Assembly (NCBI GenBank): GCA_903850425.1
Contig: CAINLR010000022.1
Location: 1-39,282, forward strand
DNA from: an uncultured Verrucomicrobia subdivision 3 bacterium
GTDB lineage: Bacteria > Verrucomicrobiota > Verrucomicrobiia > Limisphaerales > UBA11358
DNA length: 39,282 nucleotides
Direction of reading: 5' to 3'
A program made the translations under genes and the position numbers. Of this stretch, positions 8,573 to 17,208 are shown piece after piece. The stretch's first letter is position 1; each line of letters opens with the position of its first letter. The notes beneath the pieces were generated by a model. The model made no database searches. It saw only the letters and a program-made list of their open reading frames with translations, and had not been told where the DNA came from.

Positions 8573-8716
8573 TCATTCCACGAGTGCGTCGTTGGCTTTG
8601 GCTGATTTGGCGACCACTCCGACTTTTTGAAGAGCCGTGATGGCGATCCGGCGGGCGTCTTGAACGAATTTACTGGCTGCTCCTGCAAACACATCTGAGG
8701 TCGAATTCAACCTCAT
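8573..8716 (-). CDS. Small hypothetical protein translationally coupled to TPR gene
   Basis: A 47-residue frame whose ATG (8716-8714) overlaps the stop of the TPR gene in a TGATG arrangement, typical of translational coupling. The product begins MRLNSTSDVFAGAASKFVQD and contains one long Ala/Val/Lys-rich amphipathic helix (ASKFVQDARRIAITALQKVG), ending NDALVE. It has no signal peptide and no recognised domain. It would be the last gene of the exopolysaccharide operon. Support is from position and protein-like composition only; it could be chance. Confidence 0.45.
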   Translation of the reverse strand: MRLNSTSDVFAGAASKFVQDARRIAITALQKVGVVAKSAKANDALVE

Positions 8717-10413
8717 CAGACTCCCGCCTTCGCCTGCTCGAACAATTTCCGCTCCTCCGGCAACAGCGGACCGTTGAACGCCCAATTTAAGTAAGTGCGC
8801 GCTTTCAATTTGTTGCCACTGGCTTTCAGAACGAGGCCATAATAGCCGGCATTGGAAGGCTGTTCCAGCTCTTTGGGGTCGAGCGTCTCATATACCTTCA
8901 AAGCCTCGGGGATCTTGCCTTGCAAATAGAGAGAAAACCCATAGGTCGAGGCGTAAGCAGCGTTGGTGGCGGCGCTTTGGAAAAGTTCTTTGGCCAGTTC
9001 ATGTGGTCTTAGTTCTTTCGCGTCCAGCAATAGCGCCGTCATGGCCAGGTTGTTTTTCACGTCAAGTTCGGACGGTGACCGTTTCGATTCTTGCATGAAC
9101 AGCTGCATCAAGGGCCGGGTCCGTCCGTCGGCATACAAGATCTGGCTCAGTGCCTGCATGGCCCATTTTTCGCTCGGATACTGGTTGACAATGGTCCAGA
9201 GCAATTTCTCGCTTTCACCCTGCCATTTCCAAGCCACCGCCAGGCGCAGTAGCATTTCCAGACTTCCTTTCTTAATTTCAGGGCGTTGCTGTGCGACCTG
9301 CTCCAACGCAACCACCCATTCCGTAGTCGCCGCCCCATCCAGACCCTGCGAGCGGAGCGCGCGGGTCAGGAACGCATGGCGCAAAAATTCAAGACCCGCC
9401 CAGTCGCGTTTGCTAAGCGCGAGCTGGAGTCCCGGCCAATCTTCGAGCATGGTCAGGCAATCCGCAATCACCACCTCAACGGTCTGGTTGGTTCGCACGC
9501 TCGTGGGCAGGCTCCGAAGCCAGGCCAGCGTGGCAGCGGGGCCTGACCGGCTGATTTGCCATTGGCTCAGCTCATAGATTTTAACCAAATTCGTGCCGGC
9601 CTCACGTAGCATAGTGTTTAGCGCCGGTTTGAATTCAGCATTTTGGCTTCCCCTCAGCACGTCCAGGCGTAAGAGCTGGTCGCTAAACATGGCGTTGGTT
9701 TGCCGCACTAAATCACGCGATAATTCCAAAGCTGTGTTTGTTTGCCGTGCAAGCATGGAAGCCAACAGAAGCTCGCGCAGGGCTTGGCAGCGCAAAGTTG
9801 GAGTGGATGCGGCAATGCGCGCCAGGGTGGCACGCGCTTCAGCTACGGCGGCCGTATTGGTGCTATGGAGTCTTAAGATCGCTAGGTTCAGCTGGGGAAA
9901 CTGGTTGGTCGGTTCGAGTCGCGCGGCTTCTAGAAAGTGGAATTCGGCCTGGCTGGCTTGGTTTACCATTGAGTATATTTCACCAGCAATGTTGTGGTAG
10001 GCGGCGGTTTTTTTGGCAGCTGCGTCCACGGCCTCCAAGGTATTGGTCGCTGACGCCGGGTCGCCAAAGAGTATGGCGCTCTGGGCGAGTGCCAGCCGGT
10101 CGTCCACCGAGCGCGGATTGAGTTCGACCACACGGTTGCGCCAAAGCAGGGTCTCGGGCGAGCGAGACGCCTCGTGAATGGCCGCCATGAGGCGGCAGGC
10201 TTCCACGTTCCGAGGGTCGGACCGCAGCACCCGCTGCAGGCACAACATCGCCTTCTTCGGGTCGGGCTTGGCGAGGTGCATTTGCGCTTGTTTGATCAAA
10301 CGGACCTGGCGCTGAGCCAAATACCCCCGATAGCCGGCGTAACCGCCGCCGACGGCAAGGAGGCTCACAACTAACACGGCGATCAGAATCTTTCGGGTGC
10401 TTTTGGTTTTCAT
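8716..10413 (-). CDS. Membrane-anchored TPR-repeat protein
   Basis: A 565-residue protein from ATG 10413. After a basic N-terminus, residues about 8-27 (KILIAVLVVSLLAVGGGYAG) form a single membrane anchor or uncleaved signal. The rest is helical with degenerate tetratricopeptide repeats, for example KAMLCLQRVLRSDPRNVEAC, QAEFHFLEAARLEPTNQFPQ and IPEALKVYETLDPKELEQPS, so most of the chain should be a periplasmic TPR scaffold. TPR proteins of this kind are common in exopolysaccharide/exosortase loci, where they are thought to assist assembly or export. The start lies 10 bases after the stop of the 4-epimerase gene, so it belongs to that operon. The open frame extends further upstream into the epimerase, but that part is not protein-like. 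Confidence 0.8.
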   Translation of the reverse strand: MKTKSTRKILIAVLVVSLLAVGGGYAGYRGYLAQRQVRLIKQAQMHLAKPDPKKAMLCLQRVLRSDPRNVEACRLMAAIHEASRSPETLLWRNRVVELNPRSVDDRLALAQSAILFGDPASATNTLEAVDAAAKKTAAYHNIAGEIYSMVNQASQAEFHFLEAARLEPTNQFPQLNLAILRLHSTNTAAVAEARATLARIAASTPTLRCQALRELLLASMLARQTNTALELSRDLVRQTNAMFSDQLLRLDVLRGSQNAEFKPALNTMLREAGTNLVKIYELSQWQISRSGPAATLAWLRSLPTSVRTNQTVEVVIADCLTMLEDWPGLQLALSKRDWAGLEFLRHAFLTRALRSQGLDGAATTEWVVALEQVAQQRPEIKKGSLEMLLRLAVAWKWQGESEKLLWTIVNQYPSEKWAMQALSQILYADGRTRPLMQLFMQESKRSPSELDVKNNLAMTALLLDAKELRPHELAKELFQSAATNAAYASTYGFSLYLQGKIPEALKVYETLDPKELEQPSNAGYYGLVLKASGNKLKARTYLNWAFNGPLLPEERKLFEQAKAGV

Positions 10414-10423
10414 AAAGTCGAAT

Positions 10424-11452
10424 CTAGTTGCAGTTTTGGCGATACCAGTCCAAGGCTTCCGACAACCCTTGCGCGACCGTATGCGATGGTTTGTAACCGA
10501 GAGAGTGTTCCGCTTTAGATATGTCGGCCTCGGAGTGCCGGACATCGCCGGCGCGGAAATGCCCATACACAGGCCGGCTGTCCCTTAAATGAGGATAAGC
10601 CGCTAAGAGCTTACCACGCAGGAGCGCATACAGTTGATTCAGGCTGGTGCGTGCGCAGACCGCGACGTTGTAGATCCCACCCATTGTGCCCGACGTTGGA
10701 ACCGTGGCGGCAAGCAGATTGGCCTGCACGACATTGGCCACATAGCAAAAATCACGCGTCGTCTCACCATCGCCATGAATTTGGACCGGCTCATTCCGCA
10801 TCATCGCAGCGATCCATTTAGGTATGACCGCCGCATATGGTCCGTCGGGATTCTGCCGCGGGCCAAAGACATTAAAGTAGCGCAGTCCGGCGTTTTCTAA
10901 TCCATAACAACTGGCAAATACCCTCGCGTAAAGTTCGTCGGCAAGCTTGGTGACGGCGTAGGGCGAAAGGCAATGACCGATGTTATGTTCCATTTTTGGC
11001 AGCGCCGGATGATCGCCATAAACGGAGCTGCTGGAAGCATACACTAGGCGCATGACACCGTTGTCACGGGCGGCCATTAACATGTTTAAAAAGCCTGTGA
11101 CGTTGTTCGCGTGGGTTTCTGCGGGATTCGCGAGCGAGCGCGGCACCGACCCCAGCGCCGCCTGGTGCAACACAAACTTAACGCCGTTGGTTGCCTGCTT
11201 GCAGGTTTCCAAGTCGCGGATGTCACCCTCCATTTGCCGGAAATTCTGCCACCGCTCTGTCCCGACCAATTCCCTCACCTGCTCCAGATTATGCCGGAAG
11301 CCCGTCGAGTAATTGTCCAACCCAATCACGCGCTGATTCAAACATAGTAGTGTCTCCAGTAAGTTGGAGCCAATGAAACCCGCCACCCCGGTGACTAGCC
11401 AAACCTTCGGCTCGGCGAGGAGTTGGTTTTTTAAATGATCGAAGGCAGTCAT
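10424..11452 (-). CDS. wbpP: UDP-N-acetylglucosamine 4-epimerase (WbpP-like)
   Basis: A 342-residue extended short-chain dehydrogenase, the length of WbpP, which interconverts UDP-GlcNAc and UDP-GalNAc in the cytoplasm. The NAD-binding motif GVAGFIG is at 22-28, followed by [19 protein letters not shown] at about 96-106 is characteristic of the WbpP group. The catalytic site is SSSVYGDHP (about 141-149) with Y165-x3-K169. [14 protein letters not shown] and the [12 protein letters not shown] segment are also family-typical. The neighbours are a 4,6-dehydratase and the scar of a nucleotide-sugar dehydrogenase. In WbpP systems a dehydrogenase (WbpO or WbpA) is the usual partner, so the scar suggests that branch was lost. 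Confidence 0.88.
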   Translation of the reverse strand: MTAFDHLKNQLLAEPKVWLVTGVAGFIGSNLLETLLCLNQRVIGLDNYSTGFRHNLEQVRELVGTERWQNFRQMEGDIRDLETCKQATNGVKFVLHQAALGSVPRSLANPAETHANNVTGFLNMLMAARDNGVMRLVYASSSSVYGDHPALPKMEHNIGHCLSPYAVTKLADELYARVFASCYGLENAGLRYFNVFGPRQNPDGPYAAVIPKWIAAMMRNEPVQIHGDGETTRDFCYVANVVQANLLAATVPTSGTMGGIYNVAVCARTSLNQLYALLRGKLLAAYPHLRDSRPVYGHFRAGDVRHSEADISKAEHSLGYKPSHTVAQGLSEALDWYRQNCN

Positions 11453-11466
11453 CTAAAATCCCTTCT

Positions 11467-11587
11467 TCAAGCCTTCCATGCCTGGCCTGATTTTGTTTGG
11501 ATAGCAGCCATGGCGTTGCAGGTGTCGAGAATGCACGGGGCCCGGACCGACATAACCCAGACCCACAATAGCTATTTTGGCATTCAT
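11467..11587 (-). pseudogene. Internally deleted nucleotide-sugar dehydrogenase remnant
   Basis: Reading from ATG 11587, the first 13 codons give MNAKIAIVGLGYV, the NAD-binding N-terminus of UDP-sugar 6-dehydrogenases. After a +1 frame change the remaining bases read ILDTCNAMAAIQTKSGQAWKA and a TGA at 11469-11467, which looks like the C-terminal DTRNA motif and tail of the same family. About 1.2 kb of the gene is missing between the two ends, so it cannot encode an enzyme. It lies between the 4,6-dehydratase and the 4-epimerase, where a WbpA/WbpO-type UDP-HexNAc dehydrogenase would be expected. Confidence 0.65.
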
Positions 11588-11604
11588 AAATTTTCAGAAT
11601 TTGA

Positions 11605-13608
11605 TCAGGATAATGGTGCCGCGCTCGGTGCGCTTGATTCTGGTGAACCAAAGAAGTCATGCTTCCCACTCTTAGATTTAATCTCCACCTGATTGTGGGG
11701 GTAATCAGGTTGGACGATTGATTGGACGGACGGGATAACTGGCAGCGCATTGGGTTTATAATCCGGCAGGGCCGCTTGCAACCTAACTTTGAGTTCCTCC
11801 ACCCCGAGTTGATGGAGATTTTCGCGCAAGTTTTGCAGCATGACACGGCACCGGGCCAGATCTGCGGGTTGGGAGAGGAACCGGAAGATCTTCGGGTGGG
11901 TGGTCGGGGCAAAATTTTCTCCTTGGCGAGTAACCTCCTCAAATAGTTTCTCGCCCGGACGAATCCCGGTAAATTCAATCTGCACATCCTCATCCGGTTT
12001 CAACCCGCTCAATTCAATCATCTGTCGCGCCAAGTCCACAATCTTGATCGGACTGCCCATATCCAGCACGAAGATTTCTCCGCCGGTGCCCTGGACCGCG
12101 CTCTGCAGCACCAACATGGAAGCTTCGGGAATGGTCATGAAGTAGCGGGTCATCTCTGGATGCGTCACTTTGACCGGTCCTCCCTCGGCAATTTGGCGGT
12201 GAAATACCGGGATGACGCTGCCGGAGGAACCGAGGACGTTGCCAAAGCGAACAGCCATGAACTTGGTTCGGTCGGGGTTCGCCGCGTAGAGTGCCTGAAT
12301 GTAAATTTCCGCCAACCGTTTGGTTGCGCCCATGACACTGGTCGGATTGATGGCCTTGTCCGTGGAAATCAGGATAAACCGATCCACGCCAAATTCCAGG
12401 GCCAGGTCGGCGAGTTGAGCCGTGCCGAGACTGTTATTTTGAATCGCCTCGCCCGGCTGATGTTCCATCATCGGCACATGCTTGTGCGCGGCGGCATGGA
12501 AAACGACTTCCGGCCGATGGCGCAAAAAGATTTCCTTCATGCGCGCCCGATCCGAGATATCACCGACCAAAGGGATAATCCTCTGGCCATGGTCGAGGCG
12601 GATTAGCTCTTGTTCAATTTGGAACACATTGGGTTCAGCGCGATCCAGCAGCAGCAGGTGTTGGCAATGATATGTGGCGATCTGCCGGCATAATTCACTA
12701 CCGATGCTCCCGCCGGCCCCAGTCACCAGCACCACCCTGCCCTCCAAGGCGAGCCGAATGCTGGCCGCTTCCAACTCCACCTTTTCCCGACCCAGCAGAT
12801 CCTGAATCTCGACATTCCGCAACTGACTGACGCGCACTTGGCCCAAAGCCAGTTGATCCAGCGATGGCACGGTCTTGCACACCAAGTTGGTCTGCCGCGC
12901 GAGCCGGACTATTTCGCCGATGCGCTTGGCCGACGCCGAAGGCATGGCAATAATCACTTCCTGAATTCCTAGTTTGCCATTTACGCTCGCCAGTTGTTCA
13001 GGCGGACCAATCACGGCGATGTCATAGACGCGCGAATTCCATTTTTGCCGGTCATCATCAAAGAAGGCGACGGGGATCAAACCATATCCGGGCTTGAGCA
13101 ATAATTCATGGGCCAGAACGGCACCGGCGTCGCCCGCGCCAATAATTCCCACCCGCCGCCGCCGCCGACCCGCCCCTTTGCTGCCCACGGTCCCCGACTC
13201 CCTCAAAGTGCGTAACGCCAGCCGGATTCCGGTTAGTCCAATCAGGCAAAACAAGAAGTCCATGGCCAATACCGCGCGCGGCGGGGCAAAGCCCTCTCCC
13301 GCCACGATCCAGACGATCAATGCCGCGCACGCACTAAAGAACAACGCATGAAACATGCGAGCCAAGTCGGGGGTGCTGAAATAACCGAGCAGGGACGTCA
13401 ACTGGTGAAACAAGCCGAGTAACACCAATTGCAGCGGCACCAACCAGAACAGAACGAAATATCTTTCCTGATAGGACACCGGGTCCACCATGAAATCATA
13501 GCGCAAATCATAGGCCAGCCAGAGACTGGCGGCGAGTTCGACCGCATACAGCAAGAGCAGCACCAGAAACCGCTGCGGCGGCGACAGGTCCAAGCGAAAT
13601 ATCTTCAT
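11605..13608 (-). CDS. wbpM: Membrane-bound UDP-GlcNAc 4,6-dehydratase (WbpM/CapD family)
   Basis: A 667-residue member of the long FlaA1/WbpM/CapD family that converts a UDP-HexNAc to its 4-keto-6-deoxy form, the entry to QuiNAc, FucNAc, bacillosamine and related sugars. It has four N-terminal membrane helices (about 13-34, 50-70, 84-103, 112-132), a first Rossmann-like domain (RVGIIGAGDAG near 152-162), then the catalytic SDR domain with TGAGGSIG at 296-303. The active site STDKAINPTSVMGATK has Thr416-Asp417-Lys418 and Met426-x3-Lys430; Met in place of Tyr is normal for this family. RFGNVLGSSGSV and RPGEKLFEE follow. The N-terminal half is clearly related to the C-terminal half of the next gene upstream (13655-15049). 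Confidence 0.92.
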   Translation of the reverse strand: MKIFRLDLSPPQRFLVLLLLYAVELAASLWLAYDLRYDFMVDPVSYQERYFVLFWLVPLQLVLLGLFHQLTSLLGYFSTPDLARMFHALFFSACAALIVWIVAGEGFAPPRAVLAMDFLFCLIGLTGIRLALRTLRESGTVGSKGAGRRRRRVGIIGAGDAGAVLAHELLLKPGYGLIPVAFFDDDRQKWNSRVYDIAVIGPPEQLASVNGKLGIQEVIIAMPSASAKRIGEIVRLARQTNLVCKTVPSLDQLALGQVRVSQLRNVEIQDLLGREKVELEAASIRLALEGRVVLVTGAGGSIGSELCRQIATYHCQHLLLLDRAEPNVFQIEQELIRLDHGQRIIPLVGDISDRARMKEIFLRHRPEVVFHAAAHKHVPMMEHQPGEAIQNNSLGTAQLADLALEFGVDRFILISTDKAINPTSVMGATKRLAEIYIQALYAANPDRTKFMAVRFGNVLGSSGSVIPVFHRQIAEGGPVKVTHPEMTRYFMTIPEASMLVLQSAVQGTGGEIFVLDMGSPIKIVDLARQMIELSGLKPDEDVQIEFTGIRPGEKLFEEVTRQGENFAPTTHPKIFRFLSQPADLARCRVMLQNLRENLHQLGVEELKVRLQAALPDYKPNALPVIPSVQSIVQPDYPHNQVEIKSKSGKHDFFGSPESSAPSAAPLS

Positions 13609-13654
13609 AAATGGTCAGCAGGCTTTCGTGAGAAAATCAACTCCGCAGCGGCAC

Positions 13655-15049
13655 CTACAAAGGCAGTCCGGCAGCGACGGTAACTTTGAATGGCTGATCT
13701 TTCAGCATTTCCCGGATTTCCATCAGCCGTCCCGGATTGTGTTCGGGTAGCGCCACAATGACTTCATCAATTTTCGCCTGCCACTCCGGGTTCAGCAGGC
13801 ACTCCGGCATACCGATGACAGGAATATCGTGCGGCCGTTTGTGCCAGATGCGCGGATTGTCGTCAAAGAACGCCACCACTCGCCGGTGCCCGCCACGGCT
13901 GCTGACACAGCCTAGCGCAAGATTCGTTGCCTGTTCACCAGTGCCAACAATCGCGACCCGCCAGCGCGCGGCTTGGTTGACGGCTTTAGATTCCGCGGAG
14001 TGCTCGCGTAAAAATCGTAACGCCAGGCGGACCGAGCACAGCGCAAAGAAGGAGACCAACAAATCGATGAGCAGAAGGTTGCGGGTGGGCTCCAGGCGAC
14101 CTTGCGAAAACTTGCAGAGGCCGTATTGAAGCAGAAACGCAATCCCCAGGGCGCTGACGGTCTGTCGCAGTTCAGGGACGCTGAAGTAACTGATCAAGCC
14201 ACGTAATTGCCCGCGCCAGAATAGCAGCATTAACTGTGGAAAGATGATCCAAGGCAGGTAGCGGCGGAACTCTTCGTAATCATTCTGATCGGCGTGAAAG
14301 TCGGAGCGTAACTGGTAGGCCAACCCAAAGCTGACAGTTAATGTAAGCGCATACACCAGCAACACCCCGAGCCAGTAAGGACAAATCGTCTGAACGATAA
14401 TCCAGATATCCCGCAGCACATTAGCGCGTTGTGCATATTGGAGGTTTAGCTCAATCTTTTTCGGCAGACAGTAACGCAGATAAAATGCTTCAACATCTCC
14501 GGCCCCCCGCAAGAGCGACTCCTCATTCCGGAACATCATGGTGGCCATGTCCGTGATACCAGGCATCAACTTGAGGATCTCGCGCTGCGCCGGCGTGTAA
14601 TGCTCCACATAGTTCGGCATCTCGGGCCGCGGCCCCACAAAGCTCATGTTGCCAACCAGAACATTCCAGAGCTGGGGCAATTCGTCTAGCTTGGCCCTCC
14701 GCAAGAACCGGCCGATCCAAGTAATCCGGGGATCCTCCGCTTTAGTCAACTGCAACCCTTGCTTATCGGCGTTGACGACCATGGACCGGAATTTCCAGAT
14801 GCGAAAAGGTTTCCCGAACTGGCCAATCCGGTTTTGCGAATAGAAAATGGCACCCCCGTCCGTGATTTTGATCAGCAGACTGATCAGCAAGCCCACCGGC
14901 CACAAAGCCAACAGACCGGCAGCAGAGCAAACAATGTCGAAGGCTCGTTTCATTCGCTGATGCGCGAGCGATGGCTGGCTCGTATCCACAAAAATCGTTG
15001 GCTGGTTTTCCTTGGCGCTGAATGTGCAACTGAATAGAGAACACGTCAC
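13655..15049 (-). CDS. Sugar-phosphate transferase fused to FlaA1-type membrane/Rossmann region
   Basis: A 464-residue two-part protein. Residues 33-222 form a bacterial sugar transferase that moves a sugar phosphate from a nucleotide sugar to undecaprenyl phosphate: MKRAFDIVCSAAGLLALWPVG membrane segment, IWKFRSMVVNAD, catalytic Asp122-Glu123 in KLDELPQLWNVLVGNMSFVG, and PGITDMATM. Residues about 225-464 contain membrane helices and a Rossmann domain (RVAIVGTGEQATNLA, VAFFDDNPRIW, IDEVIVALP) homologous to the first 250 residues of the neighbouring 4,6-dehydratase, then stop. In WbaP/WcaJ-type enzymes the membrane/Rossmann region precedes the transferase; here it follows. GTG 15049 gives the full frame; ATG 14953 at MKRAFD is an alternative start. 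It would start each repeat unit of the polysaccharide. Confidence 0.85.
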   Translation of the reverse strand: MTCSLFSCTFSAKENQPTIFVDTSQPSLAHQRMKRAFDIVCSAAGLLALWPVGLLISLLIKITDGGAIFYSQNRIGQFGKPFRIWKFRSMVVNADKQGLQLTKAEDPRITWIGRFLRRAKLDELPQLWNVLVGNMSFVGPRPEMPNYVEHYTPAQREILKLMPGITDMATMMFRNEESLLRGAGDVEAFYLRYCLPKKIELNLQYAQRANVLRDIWIIVQTICPYWLGVLLVYALTLTVSFGLAYQLRSDFHADQNDYEEFRRYLPWIIFPQLMLLFWRGQLRGLISYFSVPELRQTVSALGIAFLLQYGLCKFSQGRLEPTRNLLLIDLLVSFFALCSVRLALRFLREHSAESKAVNQAARWRVAIVGTGEQATNLALGCVSSRGGHRRVVAFFDDNPRIWHKRPHDIPVIGMPECLLNPEWQAKIDEVIVALPEHNPGRLMEIREMLKDQPFKVTVAAGLPL

Positions 15050-15064
15050 TAAGGTTGGATTCGA

Positions 15065-16309
15065 CTAACGCCTGGCCGTTTCAGCGGAGCGGGAGCCTGA
15101 AGCAGGACTACCGGAAACCGCCGTCTGGTTACGGGCGAGAATGTCCTTGATTGTTGAGCAAACATAGGCTACTTCGTCCTCCGTCATGTCCGGATAAATC
15201 GGTAGAGTGATGATTTCCGGGTATAAAGAACAGGCCACTGGTAGATCATGCGGCGCGTAACCATAAGTTTCACGGTAATAGGGATGCATGTGTAATGGCA
15301 GCCAATGAACCGAGGTGCCAATGCCGCGTTGCTGCAACTCTGTGATGAATTGCGCGCGATCCAAGTTCAATCGCTCCAACTGCACCCGGATGGCGAAGAG
15401 GTGCCAGGAGTGGATGCGGTCCGGTAGGACTTGGGGAAGGATCAACTCCTCGACTTCTTGTAGTAGTTCTTGATAGAGGCCGGCCAATTCACTCCGGCGG
15501 CGGTGAAACCGGTCCGCTTTGCGCACTTGATGAATGCCGATGGCCGAGGCAATGTCGGTGAGATTATATTTATAGCCGGGCGCGATGATCTCGTAATACC
15601 ATGAACCTTCGGTTGTGTAACGCTTCCACGCATCGCGTGAAATGCCGTGCAGCGACATGATTCGCATCCGGTCGGCGTAATCATCGTTCTCGGTGCAAGC
15701 CATGCCGCCTTCGCCGGTGGTTATCGTCTTGTTTGCGTAAAACGAGTAGCAACTGATGTCAGCGCCAGTCCCGACGGACTGCCATGAATCTTCTCCAGAT
15801 TCGCGGAAAAAAGCAGGACAACAATGTGCAGCGTCCTCGACAATCTTGAGCTGGTAGCGTTGGGCGAGTGCCCGAACGCCGGCCACATCTCCAATCTGGC
15901 CGCCATAGTGAACCGACATGATCGCCGTAACCGACTGGCCAGCCGCCAATGCGGATTGGATTTTTCGTTCGGCATCCGCAACATCGAGATTAAGATCCGC
16001 CACGCGGCAGTCCACTAGAATCGGACGCGCGCCGAAGTAGCGGACCACCTCAGCCGTGGCGGCAAAGGTCATCGTCGGCACAATGACGCCCTGACCGGCC
16101 TTAAGACCGATGGCCTCCAGCGCAAGGTGCAAAGCGGCCGTGCAGGAATTGACCGCGATAGCGTGCTTGTGCTTGAGGTAGTCGCCAAACTCGCGCTCAA
16201 ACTGCTTGGCCTTCGGCCCCGTGGTGAGCCAACCGCTTCTTAGCGTATCCACAACCTCGGCGATTTCTTCAGCACCAAGGCTGGGCTTGTAGAAGGGAAT
16301 TTTCAACAT
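15065..16309 (-). CDS. DegT/DnrJ/EryC1-family sugar aminotransferase
   Basis: A 414-residue PLP-dependent aminotransferase acting on keto-sugar nucleotides, most likely the 4-keto product of the neighbouring 4,6-dehydratase. Characteristic elements are RSGWLTTGPKAKQFE (24-38), NSCTAALHLAL (54-64), VHYGGQIGD (133-141), VEDAAHC with cofactor-binding Asp159, and SFYANKTITTGEGGM with the Schiff-base lysine Lys194. The start at ATG 16309 (MLKIPFYKPS) is chosen because the family begins just there; the frame is open 36 bases further. The C-terminal 20 residues are Ser/Ala/Arg-rich and unlike the family. Gaps to its neighbours are short, consistent with one operon. Confidence 0.9.
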   Translation of the reverse strand: MLKIPFYKPSLGAEEIAEVVDTLRSGWLTTGPKAKQFEREFGDYLKHKHAIAVNSCTAALHLALEAIGLKAGQGVIVPTMTFAATAEVVRYFGARPILVDCRVADLNLDVADAERKIQSALAAGQSVTAIMSVHYGGQIGDVAGVRALAQRYQLKIVEDAAHCCPAFFRESGEDSWQSVGTGADISCYSFYANKTITTGEGGMACTENDDYADRMRIMSLHGISRDAWKRYTTEGSWYYEIIAPGYKYNLTDIASAIGIHQVRKADRFHRRRSELAGLYQELLQEVEELILPQVLPDRIHSWHLFAIRVQLERLNLDRAQFITELQQRGIGTSVHWLPLHMHPYYRETYGYAPHDLPVACSLYPEIITLPIYPDMTEDEVAYVCSTIKDILARNQTAVSGSPASGSRSAETARR

Positions 16310-16356
16310 GGTATTAAGGGATGCACGGATCAATGGCCGGGGCAACCGTCAAACCG

Positions 16357-17128
16357 TCACATCCAACCTCTCATTTTGTCGTAGGCGATTCCGTGGTATT
16401 CATGCATGACTTCGGTAAACGCCTGCAAATGATCAGGCGTTGGAATCAGGGCAGATAGCTCCCGATACCAAGGAGTGTTTGAGGGTTGCTCGGTTGCATG
16501 GTAATCGGTCGATGCCGGCATGAATTCAACCGCAGGAAATTGCTTTCGGAAGGCACCCAAGGCGCGCGGAATATGCATGGCGGAGGTGACCAACAGAATT
16601 CGCTTTAACTTGTGTTCCTGAAAAATGGTGGGAAGGTTCTGGGCGTGTTCATGGGTGTTCCTGGAGCCGCCTTCTGTTACGATAGCCTCGGGCGGCACGC
16701 CCAACGTCCCGAGGAATTCCGCCATGACGTGTTACGGCCGCGCCGCCGGTAGCGACGCCACCCGTGCAGATCACCAGACCGGCCTTCCCTTGTTTGTAAA
16801 GCAGGGCAGCATCAATTACTCTATCCCCCGCGTCAGCCACCTCAATCATTCGACGGGGTGGAAGTTTCTCCAGCAAGCCACCACTTAGCACTAGGATGGC
16901 ATCCGCAGTGGGGGCCGGTTCCGGCAAAGAGTAACGCCACTCAAGATTTTCAACCAGAAAACCAACCAACCAACCATTGCCGCAAGTCATAAGGGTGAAG
17001 AATGCGGCCCCGAAGAAAAACCAGCTTAACTTCGGTCGCTTCCGGAAGATCGCCGCCGCCGCCATCAGCAACGCGCACAGCGAAGTCGGATTCAGCAATC
17101 TCAGAAAAAGGCTATACAGAATTGACAT
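16357..17128 (-). pseudogene. Frameshifted YdcF/ElyC-like DUF218 membrane protein
   Basis: From ATG 17128 the frame encodes two N-terminal membrane helices (SLCALLMAAAAIF and LSWFFFGAAFFTLMTCG) and the first part of a DUF218 domain (ADAILVLSGG, LYKQGKAGLVICTGG). It then leaves the family. The second part (MAEFLGTLGVPPEAIVTEGG, SRNTHEHAQN, LLVTSAMHIPRA, and the family ending EYHGIAYDKMRGW) continues in another frame from about 16731 to 16357. A single net base change near 16726-16735 would rejoin them into about 255 residues. ElyC/SanA-type DUF218 proteins act in envelope polysaccharide or peptidoglycan lipid-carrier metabolism. It is either a recent pseudogene or a sequencing error; a separate start at ATG 16725 would give only half a domain. 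Confidence 0.75.
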
Positions 17129-17208
17129 GGCAAAAAGGCGTTACGACGTATTTGGCAACCAAGACCTATGGTTAACGCTGTAAAGTTCAGGACTCCCGCA
17201 CCCGAAAT

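Noticed and set aside
10414-10566. Longer N-terminus for the TPR protein
   Set aside because: The extra 51 residues overlap the epimerase gene and look unlike a protein; the membrane anchor directly follows ATG 10413.
11435-11692. + strand frame crossing the space between wbpP-like and wbpM-like genes
   Set aside because: It overlaps both minus-strand genes and the dehydrogenase remnant; its translation has no protein-like motif.
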